A stretch of DNA of 64,000 nucleotides from Mesorhizobium australicum (GTDB lineage: Bacteria > Pseudomonadota > Alphaproteobacteria > Rhizobiales > Rhizobiaceae), in the NCBI RefSeq assembly GCF_900177325.1, contig NZ_FXBL01000004.1, forward strand, positions 3,038,001 through 3,102,000. The letters are read 5' to 3'. Numbering within the stretch: position 1 is the first letter of the stretch; the number at the start of each line of letters is the position of its first letter. Below the pieces are notes generated by a model. The model saw only the letters and a list, made by a program, of their open reading frames with translations. It did not search any database and had not been told where the DNA came from. Shown one piece after another: positions 1 to 8,766 of the stretch. The position numbers and the translations under genes were made by a program.

Positions 1-2
1 CC

Positions 3-524
3 GCACGCGGCATCGAGGACCTCGGCGACATCTCCGATCTCGAACAGCCCGAAAATGCCTTCGTGCCGATGACGAGGCCCTCGCAGGCTCCTTTCGACAA
101 GGTCGACGAGGCGGCGCAGGCTTCGCCCGAAAAGACAGCGGCCATCGTACCACCGCCGAAGGTCGAGGAAGAGGCGGCGGTGGAGGAACAGCCCGCCAAG
201 GCGGAAGGCTCGGGCAAGCAGCCCATTGGCACCGCCCTGATGATCGACGACGCCAATATTCGCAGCCGCCCGAAAAAGGGGTCCAAGGTTATCGGGACAG
301 TTCCCGCCAGGACGCAGGTCCAGCTCGTAGGCTGCAATCAGTGGTGCGAGATCGTCGTCAAGGGCAAGCGCGGCTTCGTCTGGGGCGAGTTCGTGCAGCG
401 CGGCCGCGTCAGCGCGAAGATCCCCGTGTCGAAGGTCGCCGCGAAGGGCGCCGACACGGACAAGCCGGATGTCCTGCCGGCAAAGGAAACAGCGCCGCCG
501 CCCGGCACCAGCCAGTCGCGTTGA
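3..524 (+). CDS. SH3 domain-containing protein, 5' end outside window
   Basis: The frame is open from the first bases of the window, so the true start lies upstream; an internal GTG at 63 is unlikely to be the start. About 173 residues are visible. An acidic Pro/Ala/Glu-rich stretch comes first, then a bacterial SH3 (SH3b) domain around residues 75-135 with the typical NIRSRP, VIGTVPA and GFVWGEFV pattern, then a low-complexity tail. SH3b domains usually bind peptidoglycan or other envelope ligands, so an envelope role is likely, but the N-terminus and any signal peptide cannot be seen. The stop is followed by a terminator-like hairpin, so this gene probably ends its own transcript before rpsD. 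Confidence 0.8.
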   Translation, partial: ARGIEDLGDISDLEQPENAFVPMTRPSQAPFDKVDEAAQASPEKTAAIVPPPKVEEEAAVEEQPAKAEGSGKQPIGTALMIDDANIRSRPKKGSKVIGTVPARTQVQLVGCNQWCEIVVKGKRGFVWGEFVQRGRVSAKIPVSKVAAKGADTDKPDVLPAKETAPPPGTSQSR

Positions 525-559
525 CAAATCGCGTCTTTGCGCTTATTCGACCGCCAACG

Positions 560-582
560 CCGCGCAGAAATGCGCGGTGTTT
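560..582 (+). terminator. Intrinsic terminator after the SH3 gene
   Basis: CCGCGC and GCGCGG form a perfect 6-bp stem (560-565 with 572-577), extendable by an A-T pair, followed by TGTTT. It starts 36 nt after the SH3 stop codon and separates that gene from rpsD. Confidence 0.6.
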
Positions 583-721
583 CATTTGAACTATCTCGGG
601 TGCGGTGTCTTAAGCGCCGGTCCCGATCAACTAACGTGTCCCGTGGGGTCTTTCCGCAAAGCGTGCGTGGAAGCCCCTGTCAGGTTCCGCAAAAGGGAGC
701 CAGAGGAGGGCGCGTTTCCTT

Positions 722-745
722 GAACCGATGCGCAAGCATCGGTTC
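722..745 (+). promoter_or_regulatory. Strong hairpin in rpsD leader
   Basis: A perfect 10-bp stem (722-731 with 736-745) closed by a GCAA tetraloop sits just before the rpsD ribosome binding site (GAGGA, 756-760) and start codon (767). It has no T-run, so it is not an ordinary terminator. S4 represses its own mRNA in other bacteria, so a translational operator is possible, but this is inference. Confidence 0.5.
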
Positions 746-766
746 GCAACATGTTGAGGAAATGCG

Positions 767-1384
767 ATGAGCAAGCGCGAAGCCGCCAAGTACAAGATCG
801 ACCGCCGTCTCGGCGAAAATATCTGGGGTCGTCCGAAGTCCCCGGTTAACAAGCGTGAATACGGCCCCGGCCAGCATGGCCAGCGCCGCAAGGGCAAGAT
901 GTCCGACTTCGGCCTGCAGCTCCGCGCCAAGCAGAAGCTGAAGGGCCACTACGGCGACATCTCCGAGAAGCAGTTCCGCAAGACCTACGAAGAGGCCGAT
1001 CGCCGTCGCGGCGACACCTCCGAGAACCTGATCGGCCTGCTCGAGTCGCGACTCGACGCGGTCGTCTACCGCGCCAAGTTCGTTCCGACGATCTTCGCCG
1101 CGCGCCAGTTCATCAACCACGGCCACGTCAATGTGAACGGCCGCCGCACCAATATCGGCTCCTATCTCTGCAAGCCGGGCGACGTGATCGAGGTGCGCGA
1201 GAAGTCGAAGCAGCTGGTGATCGTGCTCGAAGCAGCCCAGCTCGCCGAGCGCGACGTGCCGGACTATATCGAAGCCGACCACAACAAGATGGTCGCGAAG
1301 TATGTCCGCGTGCCGGGCCTCGCCGACGTTCCCTACGCGGTCCAGATGGAACCGAACCTCGTCGTCGAATTCTACTCGCGCTGA
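767..1384 (+). CDS. rpsD: 30S ribosomal protein S4
   Basis: A 205-residue protein, the usual length for alphaproteobacterial S4, which binds 16S rRNA early in assembly of the small subunit body. It opens with the conserved [14 protein letters not shown] and [12 protein letters not shown] segments; the S4 RNA-binding domain lies around residues 95-160 with the [11 protein letters not shown] and [14 protein letters not shown] motifs, and it ends EFYSR. The start is preceded by GAGGA at a 6-nt distance. It stands as a single gene here, not in the alpha operon with rpsM/rpsK/rpoA as in E. coli, which is normal for this bacterial order. A terminator follows 23 nt after the stop. Confidence 0.98.
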   Translation: MSKREAAKYKIDRRLGENIWGRPKSPVNKREYGPGQHGQRRKGKMSDFGLQLRAKQKLKGHYGDISEKQFRKTYEEADRRRGDTSENLIGLLESRLDAVVYRAKFVPTIFAARQFINHGHVNVNGRRTNIGSYLCKPGDVIEVREKSKQLVIVLEAAQLAERDVPDYIEADHNKMVAKYVRVPGLADVPYAVQMEPNLVVEFYSR

Positions 1385-1407
1385 TCCCTCGGCTCAGCGA
1401 ATCTGCG

Positions 1408-1432
1408 AAAGGCCGCCTTTTGGCGGCCTTTT
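1408..1432 (+). terminator. rpsD intrinsic terminator
   Basis: AAAGGCCGCC and GGCGGCCTTT form a 10-bp stem around a TTTT loop, with T residues continuing after it. It lies 23 nt beyond the rpsD stop codon. Confidence 0.9.
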
Positions 1433-1479
1433 CATTTCCGGCCCGGCTCCGTAGTGTCCAATCCGCGCAAGATGAGATC

Positions 1480-2319
1480 ATGAACGCTATCCCGGAACTG
1501 CCGCTCGACGATGCAGACGCCCGCTTGGCCGGGTTCTTCGCGCATGCGCCGCAGACCGTCGAGTTCAACAAGCTGCGCAAGCGGCTGCTGCGTTCGACGC
1601 GCCAGGCGATCGAGGATTTTGCAATGGCGCGGGCAGGGGGGCGCTGGCTGGTCGCGCTCTCGGGCGGCAAGGATTCCTACGGCCTGCTTGCCTTGCTGCT
1701 CGATCTCAAATGGCGGGGCCTGTTGCCGGTCGAACTGCTGGCCTGCAATCTCGACCAGGGCCAGCCGAATTTTCCCAAGCATATCCTGCCCGATTACCTG
1801 ACCCGGATCGGCGTCGCGCACCGGATCGAATACCGGGACACCTATTCAGTCGTCACCGACAAGATCTCCAAGGGCGCGACCTACTGTTCGCTCTGCTCGC
1901 GCCTGCGCCGCGGCCACCTCTATCGCATCGCGCGCGAGGAGGGCTGCTCGTCGCTGGTGCTCGGCCATCATCGCGAGGACATCCTCGAGACGTTCTTCAT
2001 GAATCTGTTCCATGGCGGGCGGCTGGCGGCGATGCCGCCCAAATTGATGAGCGACGAGGGCGACGTGATGGTGCTGAGGCCGCTCGCCTACTGCGCAGAG
2101 GCTGACCTCGCCAAGTTCGCCGAGGCGATGCAGTTCCCGATCATCCCGTGCGATCTCTGCGGCAGCCAGGACGGGCTCCAGCGCAACGCCATGAAGGCCA
2201 TGCTGGAGGACATCGAGCGTCGCATGCCCGGCCGCAAGGATACCATGATCCGGGCGTTCGCCAATGTGCGGCCGAGCCATCTGCTCGACCGCAAGCTGTT
2301 CGACTTCGCGGCCCTCTGA
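1480..2319 (+). CDS. ttcA: tRNA 2-thiocytidine(32) synthetase TtcA
   Basis: A 279-residue PP-loop enzyme that adenylates C32 of tRNA and replaces the oxygen with sulfur using a [4Fe-4S] cluster. The ATP-binding PP-loop SGGKDS is at residues 61-66. Two Cys pairs follow, CSLC near residue 135 and CDLC near residue 228, the latter in the TtcA-typical context [12 protein letters not shown]. The ATG at 1480 is chosen because a TTG start 60 nt earlier would lie inside the rpsD terminator. It lies on the same strand as rpsD but is separated from it by that terminator. Family assignment is firm. Confidence 0.93.
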   Translation: MNAIPELPLDDADARLAGFFAHAPQTVEFNKLRKRLLRSTRQAIEDFAMARAGGRWLVALSGGKDSYGLLALLLDLKWRGLLPVELLACNLDQGQPNFPKHILPDYLTRIGVAHRIEYRDTYSVVTDKISKGATYCSLCSRLRRGHLYRIAREEGCSSLVLGHHREDILETFFMNLFHGGRLAAMPPKLMSDEGDVMVLRPLAYCAEADLAKFAEAMQFPIIPCDLCGSQDGLQRNAMKAMLEDIERRMPGRKDTMIRAFANVRPSHLLDRKLFDFAAL

Positions 2320-2331
2320 CCCGACAGACCC

Positions 2332-3576
2332 TTAGTGGCCACCCGGCGCCGACGTGCCGAAGAGCCGGCCGCGCTCGGCGAGCAGCACCAGCACCAGCGC
2401 GACGATCGACACGCCGCAGAAGCCCGCCGCGAGCGGCGTGACGGTACCGTCGAAGGCCTGGCCGATCAGCGCGCCGACGATGCCGCCGCCGAGCGTCTGG
2501 ATGAAGCCCTGGATCGACGACGCCGTGCCGGCGATATGGCCGAGCGGCTCCATGGCGATCGAGTTGAAGTTCGACCCGATCCAGCCGAACTGCATCATCG
2601 CCAGCGCGAACAGGACGACGAAGGCGGTGAGCGGAACCGGTCCCGTCAGCGACCAGGCGAACCAGATTGCGCTGACTGCGAGAAAGCCGAGCAGGGCGCC
2701 GTGCGACAGCCGGCGCATGCCGACGCGCGAAACGAGACGCGAGTTGACGAAGGACGACACCGCCATCATGCCCGCCACTACTGCGAACAGGATCGGGAAC
2801 AAGGTACCAAGCCCGTAGATCCCGACATAGATCTGCTGCGCCGAGTTGATGAAGCCGAACAGCGCCGCGAACACCGCCGTCGAGGCGAGCGTATAGCCGA
2901 GCGAAGTGCGATTCGAGAGCACGATGGCGAACCCTTGCATGATCGAGGCGAAGTCGATCGCGCGCCTGTCTTCAGGATGCAGCGTCTCGGGCAGCCGCAC
3001 CCAGGTCCAGACGGTGACCGCGGCCGCGATGGCGGCCATCAGCACGAAGATCATGTGCCAGTTGGCAAAGATCATCATCAGCTGGCCGAGGGAGGGGGCG
3101 ATGACCGGGATGACCATGAAGGTCATGAAGATCAAAGACATGACCTCGGCCATGGCACGCCCGCCGAACCGGTCGCGCACCACCGAGACGGCGATGACGC
3201 GCGTCGACGCCGCGCCCACGCCCTGGATGAATCGTAGTGCGAGCAGCACCTCGAACGTCGGCGCGAAGACCGCGGCAAAGGCTGCGAGCACGTAAATCGT
3301 AAGGCCGACGAGCAGCGGTCCGCGCCGCCCGAAGCGGTCGGAAAGCGGCCCGTAGATCAGAAGTGCGGCTGCCATGCCGCCGAAATAGGCGGAGATCACG
3401 TATTGGCGGTGGTTCTCTTCGGCGACGTTGAGGCTCTCGCCGATCTGCTGCAGGCCGGGCAGCATGATGTCGATTGCCAGCGCGTTGAGCGCCATGAGGG
3501 CAGCGGCGAGCGCGATGAATTCCCAGCGCGAGAGCGAATCCTGGCGCGTCTCGGCCAGAGGTGTCTTCTGGTCCAT
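2332..3576 (-). CDS. Bcr/CflA-family MFS drug efflux transporter
   Basis: A 414-residue membrane protein with about 12 hydrophobic segments. The MFS motif A, GPLSDRFGRRG, lies after the second membrane helix, and the N-terminal segment LNALAIDIMLPGLQQIGE is typical of the Bcr/CflA (DHA1) group, which exports bicyclomycin, chloramphenicol or related compounds by proton antiport. A TTG start 33 nt upstream is possible, but the ATG at 3576 is preferred. It is convergent with ttcA, with only 12 nt between the two stops. The substrate cannot be told from the sequence. Confidence 0.88.
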   Translation of the reverse strand: MDQKTPLAETRQDSLSRWEFIALAAALMALNALAIDIMLPGLQQIGESLNVAEENHRQYVISAYFGGMAAALLIYGPLSDRFGRRGPLLVGLTIYVLAAFAAVFAPTFEVLLALRFIQGVGAASTRVIAVSVVRDRFGGRAMAEVMSLIFMTFMVIPVIAPSLGQLMMIFANWHMIFVLMAAIAAAVTVWTWVRLPETLHPEDRRAIDFASIMQGFAIVLSNRTSLGYTLASTAVFAALFGFINSAQQIYVGIYGLGTLFPILFAVVAGMMAVSSFVNSRLVSRVGMRRLSHGALLGFLAVSAIWFAWSLTGPVPLTAFVVLFALAMMQFGWIGSNFNSIAMEPLGHIAGTASSIQGFIQTLGGGIVGALIGQAFDGTVTPLAAGFCGVSIVALVLVLLAERGRLFGTSAPGGH

Positions 3577-3683
3577 AGTCTTGGTCCAATCGGTCGTCTG
3601 AAAATGCAAAGGGATGCGCGGTCGCCCGTCACATCCCCTGGCGAAGGGCGCCTGAGCGGCGCCCGTAAATTTTTGTCAGTCGA

Positions 3684-4019
3684 TCAGGCAGCGCCTTTGA
3701 CGCTGATGCCCTTCTCGTCGAGGAAGCCCTGCAATTCGCCGGCCTGAAACATCTCGCGGACGATGTCGCAGCCGCCCACGAACTCACCCTTCACGTAGAG
3801 CTGCGGGATGGTCGGCCACTGCGAATATTCCTTGATGCCCTGGCGGAGCTCGTCGGAGGTCAGGATGTTGACGCCCTTGTAGTCCACGCCGAGATAATCG
3901 AGGATCTGCACGACCTGACCCGAGAAGCCGCACTGCGGGAAGCCCGGGGTGCCCTTCATGAAGAGGACGATGTCGTTGCTCTTGACCTCGTTGTCGATGA
4001 ACTCTGCGATCGCGCTCAT
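3684..4019 (-). CDS. grxD: Monothiol glutaredoxin Grx4 type
   Basis: A 111-residue CGFS-type monothiol glutaredoxin. The CGFS active site starts at Cys30, inside the family pattern [14 protein letters not shown], and [19 protein letters not shown] forms the glutathione- and Fe-S-binding part. These proteins hold a [2Fe-2S] cluster between two monomers or with a BolA partner and take part in Fe-S trafficking. GGAAGG stands just upstream of the ATG. No bolA gene is next to it here, although that pairing is common in this order. Confidence 0.96.
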   Translation of the reverse strand: MSAIAEFIDNEVKSNDIVLFMKGTPGFPQCGFSGQVVQILDYLGVDYKGVNILTSDELRQGIKEYSQWPTIPQLYVKGEFVGGCDIVREMFQAGELQGFLDEKGISVKGAA

Positions 4020-4155
4020 GGTGGTGCCTTCCGTGGCTGCGGCCTGATCCGGGCAGGCGCGTAGCTATAGTGACCTTTGCCAGATTACATAAGCGATCCG
4101 GTAGGAGCTGTCGAGACGAGCAGGTCACCTTTCGTAACCATGCTGACGGCAAATG

Positions 4156-5244
4156 TCAGGCCGGCCGCCGCTCCAGCCATCGCAGCAGCGTCATCTCGCT
4201 CTCGGACAGGCCGGATGGCAGCTTGCGGAAGCTTCGCCGTGCCGCCGTGAGCGACGCGGCGAGGCCGCCCGCGATCCAGTCTTCGATCAGCGCGGGATGG
4301 ACATAGCAGTTGCGGCAGACCGCGCGGGTGTTGCCGAGATGCGAGGCGACCTGATCCACCGCCTCGTTCAGCGCCCTGCGTTGCCCCGCCTGCGTCTCGG
4401 GTAACTCGGTGGCCGCGAGAACCTCGGCCGCCAGCACGCTCCCTCCCCAGGTGCGGAAATGCTTGGACGTAAAGGGCGAACCGGTCGCCTCGCGGATATA
4501 GGCATTGATGTCATCGGAGCGGATGCGGCGGCGGGCGCCGTCTCCGTCGAAATACTGGAACAGATGCTGGCCGGGAATGTCCTGCGCTCCCTTCACGACC
4601 CGCGCTATTCGCCGATCAGAGAGCCTTAGCCGCCATTCCTTGCCCGACTTGCCTTTGAACGCGAAGCGCAGGCTGGCGCCCTCGATCTCGACATGCCGGT
4701 CCCTCAGCGTGGTGAGGCCGAACGAGCCGTTGTCGCGCGTATAGGAGGAGTTGCCGACGCGGATCATCGTCTTGTCCAGCAGCCGCACCACCGCCGCCGC
4801 GACGCATTCGAACGACAGGGTGCGGCGCCGCAGGTCCGTGTCGATCGCCGCGCGCAAGCGCGGCAGAGCCCGCGCAAAGTCAACGAGGGAGCCGTATTTG
4901 GCCTCGTCGCGACAGGCGGCCCACCGCGCGTGGTAACGATACTGCTTGCGGCCCTTATGGTCGCGGCCGGTGGCCTGGATGTGACCCTCGGGATCCTCGC
5001 ATATCCAGACGTTCGTCCACGCCGGCGGGATGGCGAGGGCCCGTATCCGGGCGAGCACCTCGTCGTGGTCGATCCGGCGTCCCCGGCTGTCCACATAGGA
5101 AAAGCCGCGGCCGGCCCCACGGCGGCGGATGCCGGGCTCGCCGTCGTTCACATAGACCAGCGCGACGAGTTCGGCGGCCTGCTTCGTCAGGTCGGAAGGG
5201 CCGTTGCGATCCTCGAGACTGTGCGGGTGGGAGAGTTCCGTCAT
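4156..5244 (-). CDS. DNA topoisomerase IB, poxvirus-like
   Basis: A 362-residue type IB topoisomerase that relaxes supercoils through a 3'-phosphotyrosyl intermediate. The N-terminal domain covers about residues 1-110 and contains GFSYVDSRGRRI. The catalytic domain shows the usual set: Arg in GRDHKGRKQYRYH, a Lys in the KGKSGKEW hairpin, Arg in RTWGGS, His in the helix before the tyrosine, and the nucleophile Tyr314 in CRNCYVHP. The length fits bacterial homologs of the vaccinia enzyme. It is transcribed away from the secreted protein gene at 5420, with 175 nt between them. No partner genes are evident. Confidence 0.92.
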   Translation of the reverse strand: MTELSHPHSLEDRNGPSDLTKQAAELVALVYVNDGEPGIRRRGAGRGFSYVDSRGRRIDHDEVLARIRALAIPPAWTNVWICEDPEGHIQATGRDHKGRKQYRYHARWAACRDEAKYGSLVDFARALPRLRAAIDTDLRRRTLSFECVAAAVVRLLDKTMIRVGNSSYTRDNGSFGLTTLRDRHVEIEGASLRFAFKGKSGKEWRLRLSDRRIARVVKGAQDIPGQHLFQYFDGDGARRRIRSDDINAYIREATGSPFTSKHFRTWGGSVLAAEVLAATELPETQAGQRRALNEAVDQVASHLGNTRAVCRNCYVHPALIEDWIAGGLAASLTAARRSFRKLPSGLSESEMTLLRWLERRPA

Positions 5245-5419
5245 GCCAGCCAGCTAACTGCCAGCGCGCGCTGCGGTTCCATGCGCCTGTGGCACACGAG
5301 TGACCATATGACGGTTACATGACGTGATCCCTTGTCAGTCCGGTACGACGGGCGCACGATTCCACAAAAGCAGTTTGCGGAGCGAATCGCGCCCAAGGAG
5401 CAGACCAAAGGAGAAGGTC

Positions 5420-5755
5420 ATGCTCTTCAAGCAAATGATGCCCACGCGTGCCAGTGTGCGTGCCGCGTTCCTCCTGACGACCGTGTCGGTTGTGCCTGCC
5501 GCGAGCGCCCATGAAGCGCCGAAGGGCTGGGCGTATCCGCTGTCGTGCTGCTCGAACTTCGACTGCAAACCGGTGTCGAACGGTTCGGTCAGCGAGCGGC
5601 CGGAGGGCTATGTCATCAGCACCGGCGAGGTGGTGGCCTACAACGACAAGCGCATCCGCAATTCGCCCGACGGCGAGTTCCACTGGTGCGCGCACCAGTC
5701 CGGCCTGGACGCGGGCCGCACCATCTGCCTGTTCGTGCCGCCGCGGGGCTTCTGA
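5420..5755 (+). CDS. Small secreted protein, function unknown
   Basis: A 111-residue protein beginning with an N-terminal signal peptide (hydrophobic AAFLLTTVSVVPAASA, cleavage probably near residue 30). The mature part carries several cysteines (a CCSNFDC cluster, CAHQ and TICLF), suggesting disulfide bonds in the periplasm. The start at 5420 is supported by GGAGAAGG just upstream; the frame extends further 5' but without a signal sequence. I do not recognise a functional family. A hairpin without a T-run (5784-5808) follows the stop. Confidence 0.75.
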   Translation: MLFKQMMPTRASVRAAFLLTTVSVVPAASAHEAPKGWAYPLSCCSNFDCKPVSNGSVSERPEGYVISTGEVVAYNDKRIRNSPDGEFHWCAHQSGLDAGRTICLFVPPRGF

Positions 5756-5942
5756 GGGCAGCTGAGGAACCATGACTGGCATGGCCCGCCGTGACGAACG
5801 CGGCGGGCACGCAGCGGCGCATTCAAGCGTTACCGATCATGGTAAAGATCGGATTCAATCTTTCTTGGTAATTTCCCATTCATAAAGAGGCTGGTCTTTC
5901 CGGGCGCTGCTCGGTCCTTCTCGTATTGCGTAACGGTCCGAC

Positions 5943-6962
5943 ATGCGACTTTCCCCTCTCGTCGTCTCGCTCCTTGCCTGCGTCGCACTCGCCGGCTGCA
6001 TGTCGAGCAATGCCGCCGATGTGCTCAAGGTCGGCGCCTCTTCCGAAACCACAGCCTCCGTCTCCGGTCCGCGCCCAGCCGAAGTGGTGGGGCTGGCTGA
6101 GGAGCAGCAGACCATGATCGAGGCAGACGCCGACGTCGACCCGGTCAAGGTGTCCGCGCTCGCCCCTCCGGACGTGATCGACGAGCCCGCCGTCAAGGCC
6201 GTTGCCCTCGTCACCCCGCCGACGCCGACGGCACGGCCCGAGACGCGCCGCTATGGCGCGGTCCAGCGGCAGCGCTTCCGCGACGCCAAGCCGATCAACT
6301 TCGGCAAGCGCAAGCCGGCCGACTATGCCGTTCACGGTGTCGACGTCTCGCGCTGGCAGGGCGAGATCGACTGGGTGAAGCTGCGCAGCCAGGGCGCCAA
6401 CTTCGCCTACATCAAGGCCACCGACGGTGGCGACCATCTCGACCCGATGTTCCGCAAGAACTGGCGCGAAGCCGATGCCGCGGGCCTGAAGCGCGGCGCC
6501 TATCACTTCTTCTACTGGTGCCGCAGCGCCTCCAGCCAGGCCGACTGGTTCATCCGCAACGTGCCGAAGGACCCGAACGCGCTGCCGCCGGTGATCGACG
6601 TCGAGTGGAACCATCTCTCCGCCTGCAAGAAGCGGCCCTCGCGCGCCACCGTGCTCGAGAAGATGCAGGTGTTCATGGACAAGATCGAGGCGCATTACGG
6701 CCAGCGCCCTGTCATCTACACCGCGCCGGATTTCTACGGCGACAATCTGAAGAACGCTTTCCAGAACTACCCCTTCTGGCTGCGCGCAGTCGCCCAGCAT
6801 CCCTCCAAGGTCTATCCAGGCCGCGACTGGGTGTTCTGGCAGTATTCGGGATCGGGCCTGTCGCACGGCGTGAAGGGCAAGATCGATCTCAACGTCTTCT
6901 CCGGCTCCGAATCCGACTGGCGCCGCTGGCTCGGCAAGCAGGAACGCGTCGCGGCGAACTGA
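5943..6962 (+). CDS. GH25 family lysozyme-like lipoprotein
   Basis: A 339-residue predicted outer-envelope lipoprotein. A short hydrophobic signal ends in the lipobox LAGC with Cys19. A Pro/Ala/Val-rich linker runs to about residue 115, then a glycoside hydrolase 25 domain fills the rest: HGVDVSRWQGEIDW opens it, VIDVEW carries the acidic catalytic pair typical of the family, and WQYSGSG with IDLNVFSG closes it. GH25 enzymes cut the MurNAc-GlcNAc bond of peptidoglycan, so cell-wall remodelling is the likely role. It stands alone, convergent with the broken flavin reductase gene downstream. Confidence 0.9.
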   Translation: MRLSPLVVSLLACVALAGCMSSNAADVLKVGASSETTASVSGPRPAEVVGLAEEQQTMIEADADVDPVKVSALAPPDVIDEPAVKAVALVTPPTPTARPETRRYGAVQRQRFRDAKPINFGKRKPADYAVHGVDVSRWQGEIDWVKLRSQGANFAYIKATDGGDHLDPMFRKNWREADAAGLKRGAYHFFYWCRSASSQADWFIRNVPKDPNALPPVIDVEWNHLSACKKRPSRATVLEKMQVFMDKIEAHYGQRPVIYTAPDFYGDNLKNAFQNYPFWLRAVAQHPSKVYPGRDWVFWQYSGSGLSHGVKGKIDLNVFSGSESDWRRWLGKQERVAAN

Positions 6963-6979
6963 CCTGGCGGGCGAGGGGG

Positions 6980-7520
6980 CTACAGTCCGCTCGGCAGCTT
7001 CGAACGCATCATCTCCCTGCGGTCGATCCTGCGTCCGTCGACGATGAACGTGCCGTCGCCGACCGCGTGGATGGTCCGCTTCTCCTTCCGGGCACTGTCG
7101 AAATAGGCGGCAATCCCCTCCAGCACGACGATGCCATGCCGCTCGACGATGTCGACGACGCGGCACTCGACATTTGCGAGACACTGCCCGATCAGCGGCG
7201 CCCGTATATGCTTGGCCTTGACGGGCGAGCCCGAACTTTTCGAACTTGTCCGTATCCTTGCCGGAGCACGTTCCCACGCCGACGACCGTGTCGATCATGT
7301 CGACGGTCGGAACCGCGATCACGCATTCCCGCGTGTCGCGCAGGGCCGCATAGGAATGGTTCCACGGCCCGGTCGTCAGCGCGAATGTCGGCGAGAAGTC
7401 CATCACCATGGTCCAGGGGATGGTCATCGCATTGTCCTTGCGGCCGTCGCTCGTGGTCACCAGCACGACCGGCCCCGGCTCCAGCAGCGTGAACGCCCTG
7501 GCAATCGGCAAGCCCTCCAT
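6980..7520 (-). pseudogene. Flavin reductase-like gene with frameshift
   Basis: The N-terminal part reads MEGLPIARAFTLLEPGPVVL, then KDNAMTIPW, NHSYAALRDTRECVIAVP and GTCSGKDTDKFEKFGL, the style of flavin reductase-like (FMN-binding split barrel) proteins. After this, near 7223-7232, the frame is lost, and the continuation VKAKHIRAPLIGQCLANVEC to a stop at 6980 is found in another frame. The length of 541 nt is one over a multiple of three. A run of C residues at the break (GCCC where the family would read a proline codon more) suggests loss of two C residues. The start may lie further upstream. It is either a real pseudogene or a sequencing error. Confidence 0.75.
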
Positions 7521-7600
7521 CTCCGCCTCCGTGACACGAACCACGCCAGCATGAACAGGCTGGGTCCAGCTGTCGAGGCGGATGTTCGGGAGGAGGAAGG

Positions 7601-7675
7601 TGGTACGCCCTAGGGGAGTCGAACCCCTCTCTGCACCGTGAAAGGGTGCCGTCCTAACCGATAGACGAAGGGCGC
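7601..7675 (-). tRNA. tRNA-Glu (TTC anticodon)
   Basis: Read on the minus strand, the 75-nt gene folds as a full cloverleaf: acceptor GCGCCCT paired with AGGGCGT (one G-T pair), a 5-bp anticodon stem GCACC/GGTGC with the loop CTTTCAC giving anticodon TTC, a T-arm with GGTTCGA, and an encoded 3' CCA. It lies between the broken flavin reductase and the DUF72 gene. Confidence 0.96.
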
Positions 7676-7773
7676 GTAGCCGAGGCGGCTTATAGTCAGC
7701 TTCGCCGGGACGGGCAACCCGGACGGCAGAGGAATTTTCGCTTTTTTGCCGCAGCCGCCGGAGGAGTGTCCGC

Positions 7774-8580
7774 TCAGCCTGCAACCCGCTCCATGAACGC
7801 CATCGCGCCCTGCGGCGCGCGGATCTTGCCCTCGTGGATGATGTAGACGAACACGTCGCGCGATACCTTCTTTGCCTTCCGCGCCGGGTCGGCATAGGGC
7901 AGGTCGTCGGGCTGGCCGCCCTCGGCCCAGATCCTGGCCCGCCTGGCCCAGCCGTCGAGATCCTTCGGCGCATAGGCAGTCGCGATGTCGTCCGAACCGC
8001 GCTGCAGGCGGGCATAGACGAAATCCGCCGTGATGTCGGCGAATTCCGGATAGTCGAAATGATGCGCGTAGCAGATCGCGCAGCCATGCTTCTCGGCGAG
8101 CGCGACGAAGTCCGGCACGGCAAACGAGCCGTGGCGCACCTCTAGCACATGCCTGAGCTTCACGCCGGCATGGGTTTGCGGCAGAAGCTTCAGGAAGCCC
8201 TCAAAATCGTCCGGCTCGAATTTTTTCGTCGGCGCGAACTGCCAGACCAGCGGCCCGAGTTTTGGCCCAAGCTCCTCCAGCCCTTGCGAGAAGAACTTCG
8301 CCATCGACTCTCCGGCCTCGGACAGCACCTTGCGGTTGGTGACGAAGCGGTTGCCCTTGATCGAGAAGACGAAGTCTTCCGGCGTCTCGGCCGCCCATTT
8401 GGCATAGGTCGCCGGCGTGAAGCCCGAATAGTAGGTGCCGTTGACCTCGATGGTCGGCACCTGCCGCGAGGCGAATTCGAGCTGCCGCTTCTTCGGCAGC
8501 GTGTCGGGATAGAACGTGCCCTCCCAGGGCTCGAAGGTCCAGCCGCCCATTCCCGCGCGGATCGTTCCGGCCTTGCTCAT
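7774..8580 (-). CDS. DUF72 domain-containing protein
   Basis: A 268-residue TIM-barrel-like protein of the DUF72 (YecE) family, whose biochemical function is not established. Family features include GMGGWTFEPWEGTFYP near the start, VNGTYYSGFT, FVFSIKGNRFVTN, LVWQFAPT and VRHGSF. The ATG at 8580 is chosen because GGGAGG stands a few nt upstream and the DUF72 pattern begins right after it; a longer frame to 8700 exists but looks non-coding. It is divergent from the hydroxylase gene at 8767. Confidence 0.9.
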   Translation of the reverse strand: MSKAGTIRAGMGGWTFEPWEGTFYPDTLPKKRQLEFASRQVPTIEVNGTYYSGFTPATYAKWAAETPEDFVFSIKGNRFVTNRKVLSEAGESMAKFFSQGLEELGPKLGPLVWQFAPTKKFEPDDFEGFLKLLPQTHAGVKLRHVLEVRHGSFAVPDFVALAEKHGCAICYAHHFDYPEFADITADFVYARLQRGSDDIATAYAPKDLDGWARRARIWAEGGQPDDLPYADPARKAKKVSRDVFVYIIHEGKIRAPQGAMAFMERVAG

Positions 8581-8766
8581 CACGCCTCCCATCGATGTCG
8601 CCGGACAGAACTTATGTCGCAAGGGGCCACGGGTCCATCGCGGCGGCACGCTGCCCGCCAGCCTCCTGACATATGGTGCCGGGCTTCGCATCACATTCAC
8701 AGGCGCCGGTTACGGGTGTAATGAAGCAAGCCGCCGGTGGGGACCGGCCCCGGAGCCAGTCACCTC

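Noticed and set aside
521..549. TTGACA-N17-TATTCG, a possible promoter for rpsD
   Set aside because: Transcripts would begin right at the terminator hairpin at 560-582, so it is unlikely to drive rpsD.
5784..5808. Hairpin after the secreted protein gene as a terminator
   Set aside because: The 8-bp stem GCCCGCCG/CGGCGGGC is good, but no T-run follows on either strand.
5880..8123. Open frame of 747 codons on the minus strand across the GH25 gene, tRNA-Glu and DUF72
   Set aside because: It crosses a tRNA and overlaps two certain genes. Only the piece 7520 to about 7225 is real coding sequence, the start of the broken flavin reductase.
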